A stretch of DNA of 64,000 nucleotides from Xanthostigma xanthostigma (taxonomy: Eukaryota > Arthropoda > Insecta > Raphidioptera > Raphidiidae). The position numbers were made by a program, and so were the translations under genes. Position 1 is the stretch's first letter; each line of letters begins with the position of its first letter. Shown one piece after another: positions 53,150-64,000 of this stretch. The notes beneath the pieces are model-generated. The model was not told where the DNA came from. It worked only from the letters and a program-made list of their open reading frames with translations, and made no database searches. The DNA lies in assembly GCA_963575645.1 (NCBI GenBank), contig OY754464.1, positions 81,380,948 through 81,444,947 on the forward strand, given 5' to 3'.

Positions 53150-53520
53150 CTTTGCACGCGAGGCTGGATTTGTTGTTAGGTTCCTTGCTAGATTTCACTA
53201 CTATAGTTTTCTAGCGCTGGTTTTCTTAATTGCTATTGTGCGCTCGCTTCACACGAGACGTTTTTACAAGCTCGCTCTGCAGGTAGATTCGGTGCGCGGT
53301 AACAAAAGTTCATGTTTATTGTCTCTGAACAGAACACACACTATGGCATAGTGTTTGTTTGTGGGCGTTATTGTTCAAGTCGCCCACGTGATACTGCTTC
53401 CTGATTGGTTCTTGCTCATACCTAGCAGGGGACCTAGCAAGAAAAATAGTCCCTGTTCTAATTTTAAAACCTATCTTGTGAGCTAGCAGGCGAGCCCGCA
53501 ATGACGTCATTTCCAACTTC
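53150..53520. repeat. Relative of the 49382 Harbinger-like MITE
   Basis: Shares TTCCTTGCTAGATTT, ACTATAGTTTTCTAGCG, CTGATTGGTTCTTGCTCAT and CCCGCAATGACGTCATTT. Ends are degraded. Confidence 0.6.
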
Positions 53521-54180
53521 GTACCCAGTACCTTTAGCCCCCGCTTTCAAGCTAACAAATTGGCATACGCTTTTAACTAAATATTTTACATATACTAATA
53601 CAATGTTGGCAGTACTGAAATGAGGTAGGTCTGGCGGGTCTGGGATCTTGGTCTATAAGAAATTACATATTATGTAGATTCCCAGATTTCTTGAGCGCGA
53701 TATAACTACAGTACTGCGCATACCTATATTATTGTAAATTGTGATGTAAAATGAGAAAGTTGTATTTTATTTTTATGTTATTATGTATTAAATAATCGAC
53801 ATTTTAACTGTCGTTTAACTCAATAATCCTATTACGTGCGTTTATTTAAATCCGTGGCCTATTTTAATTTCTTATATTGTGTTTTTTGTTCCGTTGCACA
53901 ACACATTATCCGAAAATCTAAGTTGACAATTTGCTCTGACGTTGCATTGTAAGAGAAACTGTGTAGAATTTTAAATAGATCTTCCTCAAAAATCAGTTTA
54001 TCTATTGAATCGTTTTTAATAGACTTTAACAATAGATTATCAATATATTTTTAGGGTTCCGCAGTGCCGTACATCTGATTAAAAAACGGAACTCTGTACT
54101 GTGTCTGTCAGAGTTATAGATGACCCAATAACGAATGTATAGCGAATTAATCGTTATTTTTATCATCATTCAGTGAATTT
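53521..54180. other. No gene seen
   Basis: AT-rich, no recognised repeat partner. TTAGGGTTCCGCAGTGCCGT at 54051 is a fragment of the GGGTTCCG repeat type. Confidence 0.3.
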
Positions 54181-54778
54181 TTAAGCGTTTGTAATGTGCA
54201 CAACCTCCAAAGACGCCGGTTTTCTTATGGTGGCATTTCACATGACTATTAATTGTGTTCGCTATTGGGTGTTTGTTGTATTTCGCAAAATATATGACGT
54301 TCAAGGCAAACATGCAAATAGAGGCAAATACGACCATCCACATTGACAGTCAAATAACATAAACACACAAACATTTGGCAGCAGAACGTAAGGTTTAAAA
54401 TTCCAGGAATTTTAGCACTGTTTCATTGTCCCAATTCATTTTCAATAGTAATTGTTCCAGTTCTCGCTCACAGTACAGACACAAAAATACTGCACGTCCG
54501 TACAGGTTCACGGCGCGTGCGCTCTGAATATGGCCATTGTGTGGACGGTTTACTTGCGTATTTGCCTATTTGACTCCTTTGATGTGCCTCGAAAAACCGA
54601 CAAGCGCATGGTAACGCATATTTGGTATTGGCCTTATTTGTCAAATAGGCAAATAAGGCCAACACTTTGTCAAATAGACTGTCCACACATGGTAATTGTT
54701 TGCCAAATATGCCAAATAGACAAAATTATAAATAGCCATGTGAAGTGCCGACATTAATTACAATTTACAAACGCTTAA
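54181..54778. mobile_element. TTAA-flanked inverted-ended element
   Basis: Ends TTAAGCGTTTGTAA and TTACAAACGCTTAA (54775-54778 is TTAA). TTAA suggests a piggyBac-type or Harbinger-like target. Inside is a hairpin GGCCTTATTTG/CAAATAAGGCC and repeated GGCAAATA words. Confidence 0.6.
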
Positions 54779-55194
54779 CATTGGAGATACGGAAAAAGTT
54801 ATTTAATTACTAAAGAATCGAAAAACGCCTTTAGAAACAGAGTTTGTTAAGGCCACCAACAGTTAAGGTTATTTTGACCTAGTATAAAATCGTACTTTTA
54901 ATAATAAAATGAAAGTCCTATTTGATACTTGGACCAGTTCGCGGATCAGAAACTGGAAATTGGGGGCTTGTAACAGAGGAGCCATATAAATCACGTTGAC
55001 TTTTTACCCAAAGTTTTCAATCCTTTTAGTTACGCCATTGAGAAAAACAGGAAAAATATCAAGGTTTTTAAATGAACAATATAAATAGAACCCTGTACAG
55101 GTATGTATTTAATGTAATATAATATGATAATTGGATTAAGTTTCAATATATTTTATTTGAACGACAGGTATAACCTTGGAAATACGATGTGTTC

Positions 55195-55759
55195 ACATGA
55201 CTCTTTATTGGGAGCTGGCTCCGTGCGCTCCGCTCACTAAAAAGAGTCGCTCAGAGCGAGTCGTTCAAAAGAGCGACACTAGACAGTACGCTCTACACAA
55301 GAGTGCAGACTGCAGAGGTGTGAACTGTCATCATGCATGCTCAGGAGTCACGTAGTATTACATAGCACAATACACACACTCAGCTCTGAGCTCATCTTCA
55401 TATGATTCTGATCTTATATTATTCGCATTTCGGATAAACTATAAAGTAACAATAATAATGTTTATTGTTACAATATTATATCTTTGTCAACGGCGTCAAT
55501 CATCAATGTGAATGGTTTTTAGTCACTGTAAACAGTGTGTCATTCAACATTAAACGACTCAGCAAAGATAACTCCGTACGTTCGCTAGTGCCTCTGTGCC
55601 CTGTGCTGTGTGCGCTCTGCAAATGTGCGAAGGCAACAGTGCAGAATAGCTCAGCACAGAGCAATGGCGCTCGGAGTGAATCATTCACCAAAAAAAGAGC
55701 GACTCGCTCCGAAAGGAGTCGTTCATTATGAACGACTCGCTTAGGAGCGACACATCACT
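55195..55759. mobile_element. GAGCGAC-rich inverted element
   Basis: GAGTCGCTCAGAGCGAGTCG at the left and GAGCGACTCGCTCCGAAAGG ... GGAGCGACACATCACT at the right pair in part. The open frames at 55465-55731 belong to it. Confidence 0.45.
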
Positions 55760-56005
55760 ATTTGGAAAACAAGTTATTTGAAATTGTATTACACCTATCA
55801 AATAAATTATTTGCATACAGGGTCTTTTTAATCGATACCAAAGATTGAGTCACATAGGTACTGTATATGTAATAATGTATTATTGCCTTTGAAAAAAATC
55901 TATCTTGTATACCAGCTGATTCATTTCATTATCAATGAGTTCTAACGTTTATTAAAAATAGTTAATATTAATAATATAATAATAAAAGTAATTTATGTAG
56001 TATTA

Positions 56006-56040
56006 CTAGCGGTCCGTCCCGGTTTCACCCGGGTGTGATA
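56006..56040 (-). mobile_element. Helitron 3' end remnant
   Basis: CTAGCGGTCCGTCCCGGTTT CACCCGGGTG: the 3' end only. Confidence 0.5.
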
Positions 56041-56068
56041 GATATGTATTTCGTTTGCGGCTCGGCGT

Positions 56069-56183
56069 CTGAACTAATATAGCTTTGAAACAATGGTACC
56101 AGATTTGCTTCTGAACTAATAGCTTTGAGCGAATTCTACCATATTTGCTTCTGAACTAATAGCTTTAAGCGAATTCTAACAGA
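56069..56183 (+). repeat. About 41-bp tandem repeat, three units
   Basis: CTGAACTAATAGCTTT-like units begin at 56069, 56111 and 56151. Confidence 0.65.
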
Positions 56184-57058
56184 TGTCGTTACATGTTACT
56201 AAAACAGGTTTTTTGAGAAATTAGCGTAATTTAATGCAAAATATTAAAGACTATACTATAGCGTAAGTTGCACCAAGCAAGACACATTTACAAAATTTCA
56301 TTAAAATCTGTTCAGTGATTTCGGAAATTAGTGCGGCTAAAATTGTGACACGTGAATTTTATATACATAGGTGTACCTATTTGTTTTATTTTAAAATTGA
56401 TCAGGTCAAGTTCGGCTCTAATTTTTATGTTATTATAAAAATGAATTTTAAACCCTATAATTTATTAATTTAACTCTAATAAGCCCTAAACCCCGAAAAA
56501 TCTAGATCCATCTGCATAAAATCCCTCTTTTTGTGGGTCAATAATTCTCTACCAAAAATGCAAAAATCACAGCGCTTTAAATATTTTGCTTCAATTTGAC
56601 TCGAAGAACATTTTAAGTTATCTCAACAGCTCTGTGAATTTGTAATTCTTGGCACAGAAAAGCACCGCAAAGCAAACGTCGATGGCCTCAGCTGTCGAGC
56701 GTCTATAAACTACATTCTACAATCTGCCTGACCAAACAGGAACGATCGAGTATTATACGAGAATAATAATAAGAGTTCGTAAATATAGGTCCGCTTGTAA
56801 TTGCAAGGGAAATGGAAATACATTCACCTAACTTGTTTATGATTTTTTTAAATTTTATCGAACAAAGAACTTTTCACAAACACACAATAATATACAGATT
56901 AGATAGAATCTATGAATATCTATACTGACATTACTAATAGAAAAAACAATATTGATGCAGATAATTAACTTTTACAGTTTTGACCTATTGTATTCAACCA
57001 CATTAATTCCCAATAATGTCACGTTTATAATACAAGCACTTTAACATCGTTATGGCTA

Positions 57059-57260
57059 AGAGCTGGCTACGGAGAAAATGGGTGACTCGGTGCAGAGCTG
57101 AAAATTTGCAAAATAATAGGAGATAGTACAAGTAAGTAGTGCTCTTTATCTTCCGCCTAGCCTTCTGGCAATTTTTTCCCTACTTACTTGTACTATCTCC
57201 TATTATTTTGCAAATTTTCAGCTCTGCACCGAGTCACCCATTTTCTCCGTAGCCAGCTCT
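57059..57260. repeat. Perfect 81-bp inverted repeat, 40-base loop
   Basis: Arms 57059-57139 and 57180-57260 are exact complements, beginning AGAGCTGGCTACGGAGAAAA. No mismatches found. Confidence 0.88.
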
Positions 57261-57474
57261 CCGTCTATTACGGCATACTGTATCAAGTTATATCAAAATC
57301 GGTCTAGCCTTTTTCGAGTATTGCAGTACAGACAGACGTTGATCAACAATGATCAAAATTCTGGAAACTCAAAAAAAAAAAATGAGAGTTAAAAACCAAC
57401 ACAAAAAATGACTATGATTATATATAAATCTAAATATATAAAACGGAAACCCTGACTGACTGATCTATCAACTT

Positions 57475-57854
57475 CAGCGCTGGATTTACACTAGGGGCAG
57501 TAGGGGCTAGTGCCCAGGGCGGAAAATTTGGAACGTGGGAAAAAATGTTTTTCGCATTACAGAAAATTCATCGAAAAATGTGACCGTATTGAAAACATTC
57601 ATAAATACATTTTTTTTTTAGTCATCTCGCAATTGATGAGCTACGTTTTGTTTGTCAATTTGTGATTTTTAATACGAAAATAATAATAATTATTCGATTT
57701 GTAAGTAAAAGATTTTTTGACTACCTATAAATGAATCATTTTATTTATTTGAAAATTGTATACCGAACTTTGACCCATTTTATATAGGATTTAGGTAATG
57801 GGCCGGCATTTTTCACGGTGCCCCAGGGCGGCACTTAGGGTAAATCCGGCCCTG
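57475..57854. mobile_element. hAT MITE (imperfect target duplication)
   Basis: Ends CAGCGCTGGATTTACAC and GTAAATCCGGCCCTG. Flanks ATCAACTT and ATCAACGC agree at six of eight bases. Confidence 0.7.
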
Positions 57855-58421
57855 ATCAACGCACAGCTCAAACCACTGAACTGATTGGGCTGAAATTTGG
57901 CACATAGATAGTTAGTATGACGTAAACATCCACTAAGAACGAATTTTTGAAATTTCAACTCCTAAAATTCTGTAACGGGGGTTCAAAATTTGCATGGAGA
58001 ATAGATGTATCAATTCGAAAATTAGCAGGATTACTCTTGTCAACAAATAAATAAACACGTGTTTCATACTTTTTAAAAAACATCCCCTTCAGAGGGTGAA
58101 AAGAGGTAAATAGTTTAAAAATCAACATGGATGTTATTTTCAAGGTTTGTAAGGACGTGGAACACGTGAATGTCATCAATTTTGAAATTTATTAAGGGGG
58201 TCTACGTCGAGAAAGGAGTAACTATGCCAAATAATATAGGAATGCATTCGTGTTTCGTCTCAATCGCGTGCGAAGCAGCGGGTAACGGCTAGTTAAATGT
58301 ATGCTTATATAAATTATTTTATTGTCATGGGAGTTCTTAATACGCGTGGAAAATTTCAAATTATTCAGACGTCTGGAAGAAAGTGAAAATCAAATTCTAA
58401 GATTCCATTAGAAAGATACAA

Positions 58422-59213
58422 TAAGTATATTGTGCAACTAGTGCGGGAAGTTGTCGTTTGACCCAGAGCCGGATTTACTGTGTAGGCGTTATAGGCGGCG
58501 CCTATAGGCCCCCCAAATCTTAGGGCCCCACCAATGTGAAAAAATTGAGAAAAAAATGAAAATGAATAAAAGAAAATGAAAATGAATTTTTTTGGATTAG
58601 AAAAAAAATTCATATCATACAAACATGATAGCTAGAAAATTGTTAATTTTTTGTTCAAAATTCTTCGTCATAATTTCTTTTAAGATCTCCAGAAGGTGAT
58701 AGAATATTTTCATTTTGTAATTTTCTCATTTATGTTATGCTAATTTGAGAAAATGTGAAGGTACAGCGTGTTTATGTTGCAAGTTACAGGCTGATTAGAA
58801 ATCATTTAAGCTTGTTCAATGAACAATTCTTATTTCAATTGATTTTCGTCCCCTTACATAGGCGATAGGCCCCCCCAGGGTCCCGCCTACGGGCCCCTTC
58901 GCTTCTTAATCCGGCTCTGGTTTGACCACGACTCGCTTGAGTGGGCTATCGACAATGCCGCACGAGTTGCACATGCTATTTTTTATTACGAATTAAATTG
59001 AAATTAAAATTTATTACGAATTAAAAAAAGAAATTATGTAGAAGTAATAAAAATTTTGTATTGGTAACTATGGTAACGCTGAATTTGCGTGCGGCAAACA
59101 ATAATTTGAGTGCGACAAATAAAGTTTCCGCACGCAAATGAAAATAGCTAGTTTTCAACCGTAAAAACGTGCGCAAACATACCACTTTTCCCGCATGAGT
59201 AATAAAAACATAC
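58422..59213. mobile_element. GTATATTGTGCAACTAG element split by a hAT MITE
   Basis: Matches 12688-13085 before and after the inserted hAT MITE (58464-58919), including AATTTGCGTGCGGCAAACAA and CCCGCATGAGTAAT. Confidence 0.7.
58464..58919. mobile_element. hAT MITE with 8-bp target duplication
   Basis: Ends CAGAGCCGGATTTACTG and TTAATCCGGCTCTG; target duplication GTTTGACC at 58456-58463 and 58920-58927. Confidence 0.9.
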
Positions 59214-60638
59214 ATAGGTACACACAAATGAAGTTAACAAAAGAGTGTTAAAAAACAAACAATTGCAGGAGGACAGCAAATGCACTGTACACCTGCATGC
59301 GGCAATAACAAGTTCGCATTTGATTATTTACCTGTTGTTGACCTAGGGTTATGATGACAGTCGTAATCAACAAACATTTCTGCTATTGTTTTATCAGTGA
59401 TCAACAAAATCTGAATTACAGCTAAGAGTTTGGCGAAGAAATTTTTGGAAATTACAAAATAGAATATATAAAATAAAAATGCCGTCTTGAATTAAATGTA
59501 ATCATTACATGATCATGTTTTGCCTGCACTCAAATCTGAGTTTTAAATGATAAATTTTATATTTGAGTTAGCTTGTAGACGTCTGTCAATGGAAAACATT
59601 GATTGCCATGGAAAATTTTCTGCCATAAAGTCCAAAGGCTATACATTTTATTTTGTGACTTGTCAATGGCAACAAATAAATAAACCTCGAATATAACTAA
59701 TATTTGTTAAATTATAAATATTAAATAGTTACTTTTCAATTATTAACACCGAGCCATAACCTACGAAAACGTAGAAAGATATAAAAACCTTCAATAAAGA
59801 TTAAAAACAAAACCTTTTCAAATTCTCGAATCAAAATAATCATTTCAGTCAAGGCCATTGTTGTCTATAATGAAATATTACACATTTGTCAATAGATTAT
59901 GCAAATACAATAATATAATAGATTTAAATAATTCATTCTTACCAGGCTTCGTTTATCATATTATCCTGAGCCATGATACCGTTCACTTTATTTCATAATA
60001 TTGACATTCAAAAATTAGCACAATTGACAATTAAAGCAAAATGTAAATAAAATATTATATCACGGCGGAAACAAAACAATTGATTACAGCTTTGTACTAT
60101 TTTTATCATTACGTCCACATAATTTGCCTTCACACCGAGCAATTAAATTTTTTACGTATATTAACATTATCCTTGTTCCAAAAAAAGTTAACTAGAAACG
60201 CGAGATACAATCAAATATGACCGTACCGTTTGACGTTTCTAATTCAACTGCGCGCCGGACTGCGCGGTGCGATCTGTGATATCGAGAACTGTGAAGTGCG
60301 CACTGCGCAGAGAGCGGCAGTATGTCGTAATAATAGAGAGATTAGCTTTGACTCCCACCAAAACAACAATTTAAGTATAAGAGCTCGTTTGAACTGTTTG
60401 AAGGATTATTCTACTTCTGTTCTTAATCGTAACGTTCCATTTTTCTAATACTACCGCCCACCCAAATGTGTTAATAGGGCGCGGTAATATCTTCTTCAAT
60501 ATCTGTTCTACGTCAGTTGATACGCTAATTAATGAATATTTACAAATACAGGGAAATTCTCGGCTCGCCCGATTGATTGGATTGAGTCCACGAATATATA
60601 AATACAAACTTTAGATTTATAAATTTATTTGTGTATAC
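59214..60638. other. No gene seen
   Basis: AT-rich with a modestly GC-richer patch at 60225-60320 (CGCGCCGGACTGCGCGG) and short unrecognised open frames. Confidence 0.35.
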
Positions 60639-61250
60639 AGTAGAACCTCTTTAAGTCGACTCTCGATAAGTCGAAAATCATCAAAACTCGAAAATGTTTT
60701 GTTTCCTTCCCTTCAAGCCCCGAAACCTCCATTACTCGAAATCTCTACTCTCTATAGGTCGAAATTATCCCCACAAGGCCTTTCGGTATAATACGCGCCA
60801 CGGATCTGAAAGGTTCGGAAGCTGGTTACAAACAGCGTTGCAAAGGCACACATTTTAGAGCTGTGAGACTCCCACCACCTCCCAGCTACCTGCACGGAAC
60901 GTGCGCTCGTCAGTGATTGGCCGTAATCGCTCGTTGCCTTTGTCACTTGTCGCTTTCCTGCTTTAAAGTACAGTCCAGTACGCTATTATCAAGTTGTTAT
61001 TGCTATTTTAGTTTTGTTGAGTTGCAAGTTTGTAGTTTTTCAACAGACTGTACAAGCGCAAACTCGCATTCGCATCTAACTTACCTATAGCATATTTTCC
61101 CTCCATAACTCGAAAAAATAAATTGGACTTCTGTATCTCGAACATACCAGCTCAAAATTAGTTAGAATGAATCTTATAGCCTCTACAAGTCGAATATTTC
61201 CTTATAAAATCCTTCATAAGTAGAAAACTATATAAAACAAATAAACAGAC
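60639..61250. mobile_element. Pogo-like element, truncated, with nested MITE
   Basis: Left end TACAGTAGAACCTCTTTAAG; the body repeats AACTCGAAA/AAGTCGAA words. The right end is lost. The GCGCCACGGATC MITE (60787-61083) interrupts it. Confidence 0.5.
60787..61083 (+). mobile_element. GCGCCACGGATC MITE, copy 4, right end missing
   Basis: Full left end TATAATACGCGCCACGGATC. It stops at CGCATCTAACTT before the right inverted end. Confidence 0.75.
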
Positions 61251-61317
61251 AATGTTTCTCTTTAATATATTATTAACTAGCCGCTACCCGCGGATTCGTA
61301 CGCGAATGAGATGAAAC

Positions 61318-61500
61318 ATGGCAGCGACAACAGTAGTGGAGCCATTGACTCCACCGTATTACAGTCTTGCCAAAAGAAGATACAATCAAGAAGAACGACA
61401 AATTAATACGGTATCGAGTCTTTGCTACACAATTTTAAAGTACACACTTTATTACATAGCCTGTACTTTTCCGCTTTGTATAATATTGCGTAATAATTAA
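61318..61500 (+). CDS. Possible small membrane-type ORF, unknown
   Basis: 60 codons starting MAATTVVEPLTPPYYSLAKR in a good start context (AACATGG), with a hydrophobic tail ILKYTLYYIACTFPLCIIL. A Helitron-like end (CTAGCCGCTACCCGCGGATT) lies just upstream at 61279, so it may be transposon-borne or chance. No family recognised. Confidence 0.22.
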   Translation: MAATTVVEPLTPPYYSLAKRRYNQEERQINTVSSLCYTILKYTLYYIACTFPLCIILRNN

Positions 61501-62295
61501 ATATATTTAATTAAATTCTTCGATGTTTGGCAGCCCTGTTTACATCTTTTGTTTTCAAAATGTTTGTGCCAAATTTCAATTGTTTTCATTAACAAACGAA
61601 AAATGTGTCACATTTTTATCTCAATATGTTGATTCGACGCATGTGTAGAAATGGTTATTTTTTCACGACCATGTCAAGGTTAATTCGTCATAATTTTTTA
61701 GTAAATAATTGGCAGTAAAAGTGATACCAACAGTCTGTTTTAGACATTGCATATTTTGTTAAAGGCCACTAGCTTCTCTATTCTTGCAATAAAATATATG
61801 AAAATCTGAGGCTAAACGGCAGTCATTTAAAAAATACGGACAGCGTTTGTTAGTTACGCTACTGATAATGTATTTATAAAAACTTTTAATTGTAATAATA
61901 AATAATTAAAAAAATATATGGACAGGTACGCGCGTTGTGATTTTTCTATATAAAGGGCTGCAATACAAAAAATGTTATGAAAAAAAAATTCTTGTAGTAA
62001 AAAAATAAAGTACAGTTATTTTCACCTGCTTTTTTATTCAATCGTACAGTATGGGATTATGAATGAGATGTACAGAGCTATCAATAAAATACCTATATAT
62101 GACGTCATAGTCTAACCTTTATCTACAAAAATAGTTTCGAAATGTTCAGATTTCGATATTTTGCGGCACGCAAAGGGCATTGTGTTCAATTAAAGGTTTG
62201 TACCTTAAAAAAATCGTAAAAAATGATTTTTCAAACCTTTATCAAACTCAAGTAGGTAACTTACAGAACATTGATGTCATATCTGTGGATTAAAA

Positions 62296-62690
62296 AAAAA
62301 GACGGGTTGCACTCCGGGAGTGCCGGCAAAAGTGAAAACTTGATTATTAACGTCTTAATTTTTTGCATTTAGAAGCATTGTTTATTTATTGGCAACACTT
62401 GTAAATAAAATGGTTTGTATCATAAATTGCATTTTTATGTACGATATTTCAACGCTAGATGTCTAACGTTGTATAAAAAATAAAATGGTTTGTATCATAG
62501 ATTGCATTTTTATGTACGATATTTCAACGCTAGATGTCTAACGTTGTATAAAAAGTATCTGGCGACTGGCAATTACTATCACTTAAGAGAATCTCACCCA
62601 GTTCTTACTTTTCCTGACGCAAGTTTAACATTTTTTACCCATTACAAAAAAAGTATACAACGCCGCTAAAGAAGTTTTCACTTCAAAAAA
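62296..62690 (+). mobile_element. GACGGGTTGCACTCCGGGAG element, copy 4
   Basis: Starts AAAGACGGGTTGCACTCCGG and ends AGTTTTCACTTCAAAAA. The block TATGTACGATATTTCAACGC occurs twice, 68 bp apart. Confidence 0.72.
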
Positions 62691-62965
62691 CTTGTAAATC
62701 GGTAGAGATCCCTGACGGGCTGTCGAAATAATGTATTTTGCAAATAAAATATCTCTTCTTAGTTTTGCTTCACGATATTAAAGACTTTTCATTTTTGATA
62801 GCTCTGTATATTCTATATCAATATTTACAGGTAACAATAAAAACAAAAAAAAATAAAAAGTATTTCTATGCAGCTCAAGAAAAACCCGTATAAGTATCTG
62901 ACCTGATCACAGTTACTTGTCAGTATTGTCATCGATATCTTTTTGGTATCGCCAAGTTCTTCATT

Positions 62966-63053
62966 ATGTCAAATATCGTCGTTATTTTGTTTTGTGTTGT
63001 GGCGCAATTTCGCTATTCCTGTTTATTCAAAATGGATTCAACTTACAATGCTG
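62966..63053 (+). CDS. Endonuclease-like gene exon 1 (signal peptide)
   Basis: An ATG in another frame (62917) opens a longer reading frame here, but only the frame starting at 62966 joins to exon 2 without a stop. The first 20 residues are hydrophobic and typical of a cleaved signal peptide. Confidence 0.65.
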
Positions 63054-64000
63054 GTCAGTATTAACTATTAAACAGGTTACTAACTACTTTTCACTGAAAT
63101 AAATCTTTTAATCGTACTGAGTCGATTTTTTTTAATCGAATCATATGAGCTCTCATTATATTTGACAACAAAAATAATTTAGTGTCACATATTTATTTTT
63201 AAAACGTTCTGACAAAGAATAAATTTTTTAAAAATGAATTTTCATTAACACACCGCAAAATGTATACTTTCTAGAGTACAATGCTGTACGTAGGCTTGCC
63301 TAATTACATATTAAAATAAGATCTAATAATACAATAATTAGAGTTCTTGTACGCGCCAGGAATCTAAAAGACTCGGAAGTTAGATGCGAATGCGGGCTTG
63401 CGCTTGTACAGTCTGTTGAAAAACTACAAACTCGCAACTCAACAAAACTAAAATAGCAATAACAACTTGACAATAGCATACTCGACTGTACCTTAAAGCA
63501 GGAAAGTGACAAAGGCAACAAGTGATCACGGCCAATCACCGACGAGCGCACGTTCCATGCAGGTCGCTGGGAGGTGGTGGGAGTATCAATGGCTCTAAAA
63601 TGTGCCTTTGCGACGCTGTTTGTGACTAACTTCCGAATCTTTTAGAGCCGTGGCGCGTATCAAAGGTAAGGTATTAGCATTTACTCGCTCGTGTTTTAGT
63701 AGGTTTATATACAAAATGTATTTTTATTTTCATAAATGCAGACGGAATTTCTTCTGAAGAGTGCCACATATCACTTCAACATGATTTGGGGGACCCACAA
63801 CCGTTATTAATAGAACCATTCGAAAACCCAGAACTTTACTTACCCGATACCAAAAGTGGAGAATTAATTTTTCAAAAAGGACAGTACATTTTCTTGGCTT
63901 GCCCTGGTGACGATAATTACCTCAGTATTAAAGGCACAGACCAAGAAAAATACACAACCGCGAAATGTATCGGTGAAGACATATTTTCAATCAACGAACA
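62966..64000 (+). CDS. Secreted DNA/RNA non-specific endonuclease (dsRNase-like), 5' exons
   Basis: Exon 1 (62966-63053) encodes MSNIVVILFCVVAQFRYS..., a signal peptide, and ends G|GTCAGT with one base over. Exon 2 starts at 63742 after ATGCAG; the join gives Asp and continues GISSEECHISLQHDLGDPQP, ELIFQKGQYIFLACPGDDNY and so on to the window end. The Cys-x-Ile...DLG.PQPLL opening followed by a GQ...L.CPG block resembles the N-terminal region of insect secreted nucleases of the NUC family, which degrade dsRNA and DNA in gut or saliva. The catalytic domain (DRGH motif) would lie right of the window, so activity cannot be judged. The 688-bp intron holds a copy of the 0.3 kb GCGCCACGGATC repeat. 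Family call from the N-terminus only. Confidence 0.68.
63349..63661 (-). mobile_element. GCGCCACGGATC MITE, copy 5 (endonuclease intron)
   Basis: Inverted relative to copy 1. It makes up nearly half of the 688-bp intron of the endonuclease-like gene. Confidence 0.72.
63742..64000 (+). CDS. Endonuclease-like gene exon 2 (runs off the window)
   Basis: Open from acceptor ATGCAG to the window edge, about 86 codons. Two Cys residues (EECH and LACPG) and a third (AKCIG) suggest a disulphide-bonded secreted domain. Confidence 0.72.

Noticed and set aside
62917..63102. 61-codon frame MSVLSSISFWYRQ... as the nuclease N-terminus
   Set aside because: Joining its frame through the GTCAGT donor to exon 2 gives an immediate stop; the frame from 62966 joins cleanly.

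Overview
The window is animal nuclear DNA, almost certainly from an insect. It is AT-rich, its genes have introns with GT/AG borders, and its proteins belong to metazoan families. Repeat types include Helitron ends, hAT, PIF/Harbinger and pogo-like MITEs, and LINE tails ending in TACATACATACA. Several look like families common in Lepidoptera, but the order cannot be fixed from sequence alone. No bacterial, phage or viral gene was seen.

Four genes are supported. (1) 2709-3331, minus: the N-terminal part of spartin (MIT domain and PPxY motif), continuing off the left edge. (2) 4767-5393, plus: complete, intronless MND1, a meiotic recombination factor, divergent from spartin. (3) 12463-34193, minus: SERAC1, a mitochondria-associated alpha/beta hydrolase, rebuilt here as six coding exons whose phases all agree (620 residues). 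It is spread over about 22 kb with one 16.6 kb intron. A further coding exon at 52813-53040 has the right strand and phase to be its upstream exon. (4) 62966-64000, plus: the start of a secreted DNA/RNA non-specific endonuclease (insect dsRNase-like), running off the right edge. A THAP-domain first exon lies at 24269-24413 inside the large SERAC1 intron. Two PIF/Harbinger transposase remnants lie at 40845-41114 and 51629-52101.

Much of the rest is repeats, often nested. They include hAT MITEs with perfect 8-bp target duplications (8094, 18529, 38294, 40103, 41781, 58464), a PIF/Harbinger-like MITE with a TAA duplication (2114), pogo/mariner-like MITEs (1051, 10571, 13984, 47493, 60639), Helitrons with 5' TC and CTAG ends (29656, 30262, 42724, 45159), and perfect long inverted repeats (6651, 22951, 57059). 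A dispersed family starts TTGGTTGTCTG and ends GTGATAACGTC...; it carries a variable 14-16 bp minisatellite and has inserted into its own copies (24497, 25313, 25722, 31073, 34364, 41337, 46367). Four tRNA-like sequences (Ile-, Lys-, Ser/Leu- and Gly-like) sit in or next to repeats and look non-functional.

The genes do not form an operon or pathway; they are unrelated neighbours. The strongest leads are the self-nesting minisatellite element, the tRNA-Lys-like module inside Helitrons, the 95-bp array in an inverted-ended element at 37.1-37.9 kb, the inverted element pair within one SERAC1 intron, and the insect-type SERAC1 architecture.
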